This document shows positions 34,058 to 44,716 of a DNA stretch of 64,000 nucleotides, piece by piece. The stretch is from Engraulis encrasicolus (lineage: Eukaryota; Chordata; Actinopteri; Clupeiformes; Engraulidae): the NCBI RefSeq assembly GCF_034702125.1, contig NC_085872.1, positions 25,856,002 through 25,920,001 of the forward strand. Direction: 5' to 3'. Each line of letters starts with the position of its first letter. Position 1 is the stretch's first letter. Made by a program: the position numbers and the translations under genes. The notes beneath the pieces are model-generated. The model ran no database searches. It saw only the letters and a program-made list of their open reading frames with translations, and had not been told where the DNA came from.

Positions 34058-37000
34058 TCACATCTGCCACGGCTGCGGCTGCCACCCCTCTGGCTTCTCG
34101 ATCCATTCCAGGTCTCTCCGAAGGCTTTCAATGGGATCTGTGGAGAGCATTTATGTTGTTTTAATTAGTCTGACGCTTTTCACACGCATGTCGTCACACA
34201 TGTTGTGGGCAAAAAGAAGGCCTTATGACACGCTAAAAACATGCTTAACAATTTCAGACTTACCGTTACGTCCATACGACCCGTAACTGCCACCTCGTGC
34301 AGAGGAACCAAACCGACTTGATCCGAAGCTCCCCATCCCACCTGTGCTTCCCATTCCCATGCCAGTGCCCCCTGTTCTGCTGGACCCAAAGTTCATGCCT
34401 CCCTGTCCTGTGCCGCCAGACCGACTGCTTCCTGCTCCAAACCCTGTGCTGCCAAATCCTCCTCCTCCTCCTCCCCCTCCTCCACCAAAACTGCTGCTAC
34501 CATGTCCTGCCCCTCCTCCTCCTCCTCCTCCTCCACCACCATAGGAGCCTAAACCAAGTCCCCCTCCAGTTGATCCAATACCACCAGAGGATCCTGTCCC
34601 TCTTCCACCATACGAGCTACTGGATCCTGTATGTGAGCCAGAGTTGTATCCTCCATTTGATCCAACACCACCGGATGAACCTATTCCTGTACCTAATGAT
34701 GTTCTACTGGATCCTGCATTGCCGCCCATGTTATACCCCCCTCCAGTTGATCCAACACCACCAGACGAACCTATCCCTCCCCCTCCAAATGGTGATCTAC
34801 TAGATCCTGAACTTGAACCTGTGTTATATCCTACCCCTGTGTTAGATCCCGTACTACCAGAAGAACCTACCCCTGTCCCACTTGATGTTCTACCCGTGTG
34901 AACCCCCCCTCCGGTTGATCCAACACCACCAGAGGATCCTGTCCCTGCCCCACCATATGAGCTACTGGATCCAGAGTTGTATCCCCCATTTGATCCCATA
35001 CTACTGGATGAACCTATTCCTACACCTAATGAAGTTCTACTGGATCCTGCATTGCCGCCCATGTTATAACCCCCTCCAGTTGATCCCGCACCCCCAGACG
35101 AACCTATCCCTCCCCCTCCAAATGGTGATCTACCGGATCCTGTATGCGAACCAGAGTTATAGCTCCCTCCAGTTGATCCAGCACCAGCAGATGAGCCTGC
35201 GCCATGTGATGCACTGGATCCTGAGTGTGAATTCAACCCGCCACCTCCACCCGCACCACCAGACACACCGAGCCCTGTCCCAGCTGTTCTGTCGTACGCA
35301 GAAGAGCTAGGGCTATGTCCTGCTCCTGCCGATCCAACATTTCCAGTTGAGCTACCATATCTACCAACTCCTGATGCACCTGATGATGTTATTCCTGTGC
35401 TTCCTGTTCCGGTCCTTGCACTGCCTGCACTACCAACTCCTAACCCTAACCCTAACCCTGGGTTATTTGATCCAAAGCCCTGTGAGCCTGTGTTACTATA
35501 TGACCCAGCCCCTGCATGCGATCCTGCTCCTACTGTGCCCGATGCTGATCTACCAGACCCGTATGTGTTTGTCCCTCCTCCTGTATTTCCCATCCCAGCA
35601 GAACCTCCAGTTCCCCCATGGGACGACCTGCCCATCCCCGATGATGATTGCTGAAACGATAGTAAGGACAAAATGTTTTATTAGTTACAGCAATTTCATT
35701 ATATAGCTACTATATTTTGTTTTTTTTATCCACCTTTCATTTTATCATTATTAGAGCTCTACATTGCAAATCCCAGTCCTTACCCTCTGCCCTGAGTTGG
35801 AGGAATTCAAATGTTCAATATCAATATTCTTAAGGCGTAGTTGTCTTTCTGCCAGCTCCTTCTCTGATCGCAGTTTCTTTTTTTCCATCAGAACTTGTTG
35901 AACATACTTGTCATGCTCTATCTTGACCTCTCGAAGATCTCTTTCATTCTTGTCCTTCAATAAGGTAAGATTCCGTTTGCATTCAAACATTTCCTTGAGC
36001 ACATATGTTTTGTTTGATTGTTCTCGACTCAACCTGCGAGCAAAGTCAGAAACTTTGGCCCCAACGTGATCTAAATAGGGCCGGAACTTGTTCTCAACCT
36101 CTCTTGACAGGCTGCTGCAGTTGTACTGAATTTGCTCGAGCATATCACGTTGGCCTGGGCAGCTTATCTGGAAGCTCAACATCTCTGGAATGAAGCCATC
36201 AATCTTCAGTCGGAATGCCTTGGTCACCTCTGGGATGTCCCTCAGATGTTTCACAACATCGTCTGAGCATTTCTTCCTGAACTGGTCGATCTCCATCTCA
36301 ACAGCCGACTTCTGTAAGCGCAGTTCGGATACCTCTATCTGCAGATCCTCTACGTCCTTACGTGCTCTTCTCAGCTGAAAGTCCAGCGCAGTCCCGGTGT
36401 CCGTAAAATTTCTCTCCACAATTCCCAGCCACTCTTTCAGCCTGGTGTTTTCATATTCAACGCGACTTGAAGAACCTGTGAAGATATTTTGGATGCACAA
36501 TTTACAATATTATTGTTATTTAGCAGGGTGATATGGCATGCATGTATATAATATAATACACAAAAACATCTGTATTAAATACATGAAAACGTTGTTGCTT
36601 AACTTACCAACATTGTGTGGACATTGAGGTTGCGTTGGTCGGGGGCAATTGCATACCGGTGGTGGAGTCATTTGACACTGCCTCTGGAGAATTAACATGG
36701 AAAGACAAAGAATGTGTAATGAGTCGATGTGCATTGAGAAACAAACAGCAAATTGTCAAAACAACAGCAAGCTAGAAAAATACCACATACCACAGATCAA
36801 TCAGCAAATCAGTATTTAAATGTAAGCTTGACTGCTCATGCTTCAGTACTTTCGGTACATTCTATGTTTTCTGTTCCATATTTCAGTTCTTTCTGTAACT
36901 GGCATTGTTTTCTGTTCCATGTTTCAGTTATTTCTGTTACTGGCATTGTCTGTGGTCTGACATTAGATTATGATTGTATACACCAAATTTGGTAGAACTA

Positions 37001-37910
37001 TAGTATATGCCGTGATTTAATTTTCAATTCTTGATATTGTCTAGAAAGATGCTCATGTAAAAACATAAACTGGTTGGTTTAATTCAGTGGCTACTATTTA
37101 GTTGTTACTTTTAAGAGGCTATATTGATGTGTACAGGTCAGGAAAGATATCCCAGTGTTCAGTGAGAATGTTTTTGGAGCACCCCATAACATCACACAAC
37201 AGTGATGTAAAGATTTCACTGCTCTTTCCAGTGCCAGTTCCAGTTCCATAATTTAAATTATCTACGTAACGAAACTTGAATTGAATTAGTAATTTTAAAT
37301 TTAACATGAAATAAATGGAGTGTAAAGCAGTAATTTTACATTTTAAACAAAATTATGTCAAAGCAATTACCAGAACCCTGAAATACATGTGGGTTTTTCG
37401 GTCTTTCACATTTTTGCTTGATCAGAGCAGAGTATCACCAGTACACTGTTTGTGTGATGGAGAGAGATACATTATCTAAGCTGCAAATAAAATATCAGTC
37501 TTCTAATCAGTTCTTTGACTCACCAAGTCACCTTGAAGCTTGCCCATAAGTTCAAGGGATTTATTGGCCCATTTCCGTAGCTTGGTCCAGTTTCCTTGAA
37601 GATAGTCCATGTCCCGATTTGTCATGTTGACTAACCAGGTGAGATTTCTGTACTCCTCCTGAAGGTAGCCATATCGCGCGTTGAGGTCGTTGTGAGACAG
37701 GTCGAGCTCTTGCAGCCGGAGCTCGGAGGCAGACTTCTCAGGCTGTCCGTAGATCAAAAACAGCACCAGGCAGACAATGATCAGAGTCTGGATCAGGGAG
37801 GAGAAAAAGAAAACAACCTTCATGTAGTAGCCACAGCTCTTGTTCTTTGCCCTGTGGAGCTTCTTAGCACTCACGCCAAGCTTGGCTTGGGAATAGCCGT
37901 TGTTGTACAT
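34058..37910 (-). CDS. plvap: Plasmalemma vesicle-associated protein with Gly/Ser-rich expansion
   Basis: Type II membrane glycoprotein that builds diaphragms of endothelial fenestrae and caveolae. Five coding exons in transcript order: 37910-37524, 36683-36608, 36475-35784, 35650-34264, 34137-34058; phases close, giving 873 residues. Residues 1-31 are a short basic cytosolic tail, about 32-54 the single transmembrane segment, followed by four sequons (N89, N95, N107, N116) like the glycosylation cluster of PLVAP. Residues 130-155 are Cys/Pro-rich, 156-385 a heptad-rich coiled coil. Exon 4 (386-847) is almost wholly Gly/Ser/Thr with repeats such as GSSGGVGSTGGGYN. The last 26 residues (DPIESLRRDLEWIEKP...) resemble the end of mammalian PLVAP. 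Human PLVAP is about 440 residues, so exon 4 roughly doubles the protein. The first three exons are certain; the exon 4 and 5 joins rest on clean splice sites and phase. Confidence 0.9.
34430..35640 (-). repeat. In-frame Gly/Ser-coding repeats in plvap exon 4
   Basis: A higher-order unit is visible: the stretch at 34708-34801 recurs at 35038-35132 with about 330-bp spacing and very few changes, equivalent to about 110 residues. Within it a shorter motif coding for GSSGG(V/I/A)GSTGGG recurs many times. Runs of GGT/GGA codons at 34455-34550 encode poly-Gly. The frame stays open on the minus strand over 1.4 kb, which argues for real coding. Confidence 0.85.
35441..35459. repeat. Three telomere-like CCCTAA units inside plvap exon 4
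   Basis: The plus strand reads TAACCCTAACCCTAACCCT. On the coding strand it encodes a GLGLGLG stretch in frame with the Gly-rich region. Confidence 0.8.
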
Positions 37911-38060
37911 TTCTATAAGTGCTGAGGTCCTGATGGACCTGACATATGAAATGCAAAATACAAAAAAAAAACTGTACTTTGTTTCTTTCTTTTTTTTCTT
38001 TTTTTTTAAAAAAAAGAAAAGATATCCCCAGTGTCCTATATAGAGGACAGATATGCTACT
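37911..38060 (-). promoter_or_regulatory. plvap 5' UTR and possible TATA box
   Basis: Minus-strand CTATATAGG near 38037-38045 lies about 130 bp upstream of the ATG and could be a TATA box. An acceptor-like sequence (TTTCATATGTCAG followed by GTCC) lies at about 37940-37950, so an alternative is that a 5' non-coding exon is spliced in. I cannot decide between them. Confidence 0.3.
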
Positions 38061-39830
38061 GCTCTCAAAGGCTTGGTGTCCACTGTAATCATCAGCTTGT
38101 GAAGTCAGGGTTTATGAAAGCCAACACACCCCTCCCACTGCAGGCGTCTTCTCCTTGTCCATCCTGAATGGTACCCCAGAGACTGGAATAACTCAGCTTA
38201 ACTTGTCGGTCTATGGAGGTGGGTGGTCTGTGCTCTGTCCTGTCATATTGTTTTCATGTTTTGATAACATGCCACCACCATGTGATCCAGCAGCAGATTT
38301 TTGGACATTCAGACACACCACACTGACAACTGATAATGTGAATATGAATTAAAATAGTATTAATTGTGCTGTGTAATTCTGTTTACAAACAGATATCCTG
38401 AATTGGTTTTTGACAAAAAAAAAACGCAAAAACCAAAAAAAAACAAATGAACATCTTGTTTTTGTGGCACACCTGAACTAAGTTTAAGTGCCCTTTGTGT
38501 CTAAATCCATTTTGAGACAAAACACTTGGAGCTGTCACCAACGTAGTGATTATTGATGCGCTGTTACCTTTGTTGTTGGACTGCTGTATTCGGTGACGTT
38601 GGTAGCAGCCTCCTTGGCGCACATGCACAGGGAAATGGGAACATTATGAAAGCCAGGGGTTTTCCGGCCCAGGCATTGTTAATATGCCGACCTCTCTTCA
38701 GAGGAAGCTGTAAGTCATTTCACCGCAGCAGAGTGACAGCCTCCAAGTTACTGTCAGGACGATTTTTAAAATAAACGACAGAACAAATGTAGGAAATCTT
38801 TACCAAAAACACATTTGTTTATTAGAGCAAACTATCCTGTTTATATGTATCCAAAACAGAAGCATGCATTGAATTGAACACAACGTACATGTTTGGGTGT
38901 CTGCAAGTTTGTCATCTCTTCCTCACATGGCAGCATGTGTGACTGATACAGCATCAAGTCATAAATATAGAACTATGGGTGCAGAAAAGAAGACAAGCAT
39001 TCCTTGTCATTATTGAGCCCGCATGTTTTCTTTTGCTCATGGTTTTGTTTTACGATTGCATAATTATTAAGTGTAAATCTCTTTAGGTCCACAAAGTGAC
39101 TGACAAGCTCATCAAGAACCACATATTTTCATGAAAGGGGAAAGATTTATCACGTTTTTGCTTTGTTTTGAGGACAGATTTTTTTTAATTTTACTGCTAA
39201 AACCTCATAAAAAACGACACACGTGACAGTGACAATGGCTTGAGTTCTCTGTGATTTCGTTATTTTTCCATTCAACAATTTATCTGACATAAAAACACAT
39301 TTGTTCCTATATATTTAAATCAACCAGTTCAACTCTGGATTAAAGAATGCGTTTAAACAACAGAGCAGACAATTGTGTTAACTTCTGTTAATTAATGAGT
39401 AGACACAATTTGTTTTCCACAACTTTTTGCCTCTGTTCCATCGCAAAGGTATCTTAAAGTTTCCCTTCAAGCAAGAATAACGTTAGTTTTCATAGAGACA
39501 GCTCCTTTCCTATTGTCCAGCTCTGTTTTCATTATTGCTGTGTGATGTTTGTTTATGTTTTCAATCCTCCCTCTTATACCTTTGAATCACCTTTTGAAAA
39601 AATGCTTAAGTTTGCTCAACAACAAATCAACAACAGCAGTAATATTATTAACATAATAATATTGTTATTGTTGTTGTTGTTGTTTTATTTTGTTTTATAG
39701 GTAATATTCTCTTTCAGGTGAATAGAAATTGGGAACAACCAAGAATAACGTCAATTTACGAATTTGTTAACCAAAAACATACTTCCACAATACTTTTTAC
39801 ATGAAAACCAACAAATGAATATATTCTGAC

Positions 39831-39933
39831 CTGATTCAAACATCATGTGATGGATGTGTTGATAAACTTCTTTCGGCTCTATGGTTGGAACGGCCGGGAG
39901 CAACTGGTCCAAGCTGACTGATGCCGCCATCAG
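39831..39933 (-). other. Unassigned exon-like segment
   Basis: On the minus strand a good acceptor (TTTTTCTCACAG) precedes CTGATGGCGGCATCAG, and the frame stays open for 33 codons from ATG at 39930 to a donor (CAG, then GTCAGA) after 39831. It reads MAASVSLDQLLPAVPTIEPK followed by EVYQHIHHMMFES. The composition looks like real protein, but I cannot assign a family. It could be the first coding exon of an unseen gene, a 5' exon of plvap, or chance. Joined in phase to the acceptor near 37950 it would give only a short upstream ORF. Confidence 0.3.
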
Positions 39934-40289
39934 CTGTGAGAAAAATACAGGGGAGGAAATAATTCATTCATTCCTTGTTCATTTTGTAGATTTGGCAGGC
40001 CACTAACAAAAAAATAGCAGTTTATATTTTTAATAATTTAATGGCCCTATTGGCCATATCAAAAGGGAATCTGAAACATATATTTTATACTTTTACAACT
40101 AACCTTCTAGACAAAAAAGACAGTGCTTGGTGGCAAAACCCTTGTTCGCAACCACAGAGGTCGAACTTTTCTTGTCGATAACAAGATTTGTTCTCACATA
40201 TCAGACGGAATTTTGGTCCACTCTCCTTTGCTGATAATGTCTAAATCATTAACGTTCTGTGACTGTTGCTCGGTAACTCAGAGCTTCAG

Positions 40290-40530
40290 TCCTCCATAGT
40301 GAAGGACTACATCACTGCATCAATGGGAGGATAAATGGAGCCGAGTACCATAAAATCCTAAGTGACGACCTCCTTCATCAGGAAACTGAAAATGGGCCAA
40401 AGGATGGGTCTTCTAACACGACAATGATACAAAACATACATCCAAAGCAATGAAGGAGTGGCTTGAGAAAAATCACATAAGGTCACGGAGTGGCCAAGTG
40501 CAGTCTGGCCTTAGCCCTCTGTTAACCCTC
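40290..40530 (+). pseudogene. Decayed Tc1-type transposase fragment
   Basis: Interrupted frames read like the Tc1 DDE region: traces of an ENGPKDGSSNTTMIQNIHPK-like stretch, then MKEWLEKNHIRS, followed by a WPSAVWP remnant of the WPSQSPDLNP motif. Stops and frameshifts make it non-functional. Confidence 0.6.
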
Positions 40531-41954
40531 TGCTCCATTATCATTTCCCTTCACGTTTCCCTATCAGTTCCCTACTGGTTTCATTGGACTCATTCACTGG
40601 ATGCATTCCTGGCTAATCAGCAAAGGGGTGAGGCGGAGCGGGTGAATGTGTCTCGCTGATTGTAGATTGACAATGGAGAATTAAGTACATGTATGTTACG
40701 ACCAAGCGTCAACTATGGGTAGGTCAAATCAGTTCTTCAAATCTTCATTCAGTTGTCAAACTTCACAATGGTCACTCAGGATTTTACGGTACATGGCTCT
40801 GCCTAGCTTCCCATTGATATAGTGACAATATTGTCCTTCTGCCTTTGGGAGACTAACACATTTCAAGCATGTCTCTTTGCTTGATGGTGGGGATGGCGTT
40901 CTCTGGGTCACTAGCACAATTGCCCTTCCACCCAGCATGGTGAGTTAAGTTGATGCCCAGGAGCTCCAGGTCTCCGTCTGACTAATACACACTCTACCAA
41001 TCACTCTCCAAATCATTCTGTTGTTCCTTGGCACGCTTCTGGCTGTCCTCGCCCTGCACACTTGTCCCAACTTCTCACTAATGGTTCTAACATCCTTTGC
41101 CAATGTCCCATGTTGGATATGTTTAAAGTCTTATTGATTGATTAATTGTTTGACAGGTGTCTTGGTGAACTGTGTAAAAAAGGGAAAACAGTAGGCCTAA
41201 TTCAGGTGACAAGTTAATTGGGAGTGCCTATGGTCTGTGGGAGCCTGAACTCTTAATAGTTGGTAGGATAAAATAGTACTTACTTTAAGCACATCTAAAC
41301 TAATATAGTACCTATTGGTTTTCTGGATTTACTTATTATCCCAATGTTAAAATAACCCTACCATAAAAATGATAGACTATTCATTTCTGGGCAAACCTGC
41401 AACATCAGAAAGGAATAATGATAATTGGCTTTTTTGAATAATGCTTTGGTTAACCACCACTTGTGGGACTACTTCATTCCACTTTGTACAGAGTGTCTGG
41501 ATGTTATTACATTGGCATGTTTTTTTAAGGCAGGATTGTTCCTACCCAGATATCTAGGGTGTGTGTGAGTGATGACATCTGCTGTGTGCTACATTTGAAT
41601 GGCTGTGTGCAAACTTAACCAGAAATTGCGCACATCACCATAGAAAAGTATAGACATATAGCCTATATAGGTGTCCCAAACATATACAGACCATTGAGTT
41701 AAATAAAATTCATTTATTTTTAAGTGTAATGGAATATACATAAAGTTTTGTCACCGCCTGTTCTCAAACGGTTTGAAGCCTACAGCAAGTCCACAACCGT
41801 TGGACTGAATGTGAATGCATCCATTTAAGCGAAGGCTCATAGGGGGAAGAAATATGGTACTTTCTATGTAATTTAAATTTAACAAAATGATTTTAACAAC
41901 ACATTCCTAGCAAACATGACATTTTCAGAAAGTAATAGCCTCATGGACTTGACA

Positions 41955-41956
<2 letters not shown>

Positions 41957-42038
<82 letters not shown>

Positions 42039-42119
42039 AAGATACAATTAGCAATGTGCAATTATCCAATTGGTACATTGTCACTGAATCTCAATTGTAA
42101 TTTTAACACAGCTCTCTCT

Positions 42120-42212
<93 letters not shown>

Positions 42213-42214
42213 TG

Positions 42215-42253
<39 letters not shown>

Positions 42254-42266
42254 ATGCGTGCGCAAG
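41957..42266. repeat. Facing (CA)n and (GT)n microsatellites
   Basis: An AC run (41957-42034) is followed 88 bp later by a GT run (42123-42205) that passes into GTGC units to about 42266. Being complementary, the two runs form a potential hairpin of about 80 bp. Confidence 0.95.
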
Positions 42267-43134
42267 TGTAGTTAAGACGGTTAGTTTTCCAGGCCTACAG
42301 ACGGTAGCCTATATATTATTGACCCGTAGGCCTACATTCAATCATAACCATTTTCAAATGTTGCTGGTTGGACATCTTCATTAGAGAGTCATTTATGTGA
42401 TATTGAGTGGGGGGGCTTAAGAAGTGCCAGAAGCGGTTCATGTGAGCAACAAGCCCTATCTAAACGACATTCTCCCTTCCCCCATACATAACATTCTGCA
42501 GCCAGAGCTTCAGCAAAGGAAAGGCCTTATCTTCTTGTCTTCCCTATATAAACATGACAGTCAGATGTGCTTGTGTAAATAAAAGGGTTTAGCACCTCCC
42601 CTGATTATGTAGGCTATCCTCTCTACACCTCAACTGATTACATTTTTGGAATGTTTAAAACTCACTTTTGTATCGGCACATTTTGGAGTGTGATGGGTTG
42701 TCATGGTTTAATTTAAAAGTTAACTGCGGAGGTGAGGTAGCACTAGACCACATTTTAGCCTAGGCCTATTCTGTATCTTCTATAGGCCTACAACAGTGAT
42801 CTTTATGCAGCCAACGAAAAATACAAGGTCGGGGCCGGCCGGGACAATATCATCATTACAACAATAAGAATCTGTCTTTTGCACTACTGGGTTAATGTAG
42901 GTTTATGATATTTGGGCAGTCTTTGGCTGTGATTGTTGCACACACACACACAGGGTTAATTGTGTGTTCTTTGATGTAGGCCTGGGGTCAGGGCTTTCTG
43001 AGAAGAGAGAAACACCACATTCTTCATGTGCCCAGCCCAGCAGCCCTTTTTGCTCTTTGACTTTAGTGTCCATATAAGGCAGAGGATACCATGGCAACCA
43101 CAGGGCTTGAATAGCAGTGTCAAATCCCCTAGCA

Positions 43135-43342
43135 CAGTGTTTCCCAACCAGGGGTACGTGTACCACTAGGGGTACGCGAGCACACTGAAGGGGGTACTTG
43201 GAAAAATGTAATTTTAACAAATGCATGGGAGCATAGTCACACTGGAATAGAAAAAGCAATGTAAAACAGAAGTTAGGGGGTACTCGTGGCAAAACAAAAA
43301 GGCTCTGGGGGTACATGAGACAAAAAAGGTTGGGAAACACTG
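43135..43342. mobile_element. hAT-type MITE with 8-bp target duplication
   Basis: Ends CAGTGTTTCCCAACC and GGTTGGGAAACACTG are perfect inverted repeats. The flanking octamer CCCTAGCA is identical on both sides (43127-43134 and 43343-43350). Length 208 bp; no coding sequence. It lies just upstream of the nr2f6 5' exon region. Confidence 0.92.
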
Positions 43343-43440
43343 CCCTAGCAAACCAAACTGCACCCGCAACCCCCGAGCCACCCCATACCACCTCCCACCA
43401 CCCCCAGTCATCACTGTACGCAGGCGCGTAGTTGTGTTCC

Positions 43441-44716
43441 ACCAGCTCGGTTCCCCTCCTGCTCAGCCTTCCTTTCTCCCTCCCTTATTCTTGCCAATCC
43501 TTTCGCGTATTTGTAAGCTAGCCACGGCTGTTTCAGACAGAAATGTATACAGAAGTATTTTGATGGGGCTGGAATAAGTTTGTAGGGCTTACATCGAACA
43601 GATTGTATCTTACACCTAATTCAATTTACGCTAAGTGGAACCAGGGCGAAGCTTCACCCCTCCCCCGATTTGATTCACGGGAAGAACGCTGGAGAGGTAG
43701 GTCGCCGTTGCTACACGTTCACTGACAAAAGCTTAGGTGAGAAAATAATTTACAGATGTTAAGACAACATTTTCTCAAAATCCAGATGTATTCTCAAACA
43801 CAACGGTATGTTTGGACTTTTAGCTATCTTGTGGGCATGTAATACATGGCGCTAATTAGCAACAACAGCGAGCTCTTATTCAACAACAAACGTGGCGTCA
43901 AGTTACTTCCTCGAACTAATCATGCAGGGAACGAGACACGTTTTGTTGAAAGAAACATTTCCCAGATGACTATAAGATCATGTTTGGTAAGCTTTGTTAA
44001 AATACAATGTTGCGTCTTTGTATTACCAGTCAAGAAAAAGTGCAGAGGAGATTCGTGTGTGTGTGTGTGCCGAATGTGACTTACCAATGGAACTGGAAGT
44101 AGACTGATGCTAGTAGGCTATATAAACACATGAGTGGGAAACTTTGTTGTTTGACAATACAAACACGTGACATTAACATTAAGCATTCATACAATTTTGC
44201 GGAACCAATGAGACAACGGCTTGTAAATGCAATATCAGACATTATGAGGTGATCCTTAATGTTCACTGGCTACGTTTGATTAGCATCCTTTGCTTGAATC
44301 TATAACTTAGCCAGCTGCTTTAAAAATGTAACCCTTGAACTGTTTTCAAGATCTTGTTTTGATGTAACTCGGAATTTTTCTGTGTTGCTACCCTAGGCTC
44401 TGAGAGGTCAGGGGTCAGGAGGACAGGACACTGAAGGAGAACATCTGAAGAGTGGATGGGTCTGAGCAGACCACTGGACAGAGCCAGGAAACAACCCCAC
44501 ACCTGGAAGACCAGCCACAGACCTGTGTCCGGCACGCCATCTCGTCTATGAGCGTTCAGCAATGAGACCGTGGAGATCAGCTCGGGTCTGACTCTCTCAA
44601 GAGTTTGATAGTTACGCCCCTCAGAAACTCCCAGTGGTGCCACCACTTACAGCTGTTCAGGTGGCGGGTGGGCACCCTTGAGCAGACTCTTCTCGCTAGG
44701 GGCTGACAACTGAGCG
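43441..44716 (+). promoter_or_regulatory. nr2f6: nr2f6 5' region with inferred non-coding exon and intron
   Basis: A donor-like GGAGAG then GTAGGT at 43697 and a good acceptor (TGTGTTGCTACCCTAG, exon from 44397) suggest a 5' UTR split by a 700-bp intron, with the coding exon carrying 320 bp of 5' UTR. The start of transcription is not visible. Confidence 0.4.

Larger units (their letters stand above)
37926..43440. other. plvap-nr2f6 intergenic region
   Basis: Head-to-head interval between plvap and nr2f6. It holds an unassigned exon-like segment (39831-39933), a decayed Tc1 transposase (40290-40530), paired CA and GT arrays (41957-42266) and a hAT MITE (43135-43342). I see no further gene. 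Sequence is AT-rich with several T/A homopolymers. Confidence 0.55.

Noticed and set aside
34297..35706. Long Pro/Leu-rich frames on the plus strand opposite plvap exon 4
   Set aside because: They are the complement of the Gly/Ser codons. The minus-strand frame is longer, joins plvap exons in phase and has splice sites.
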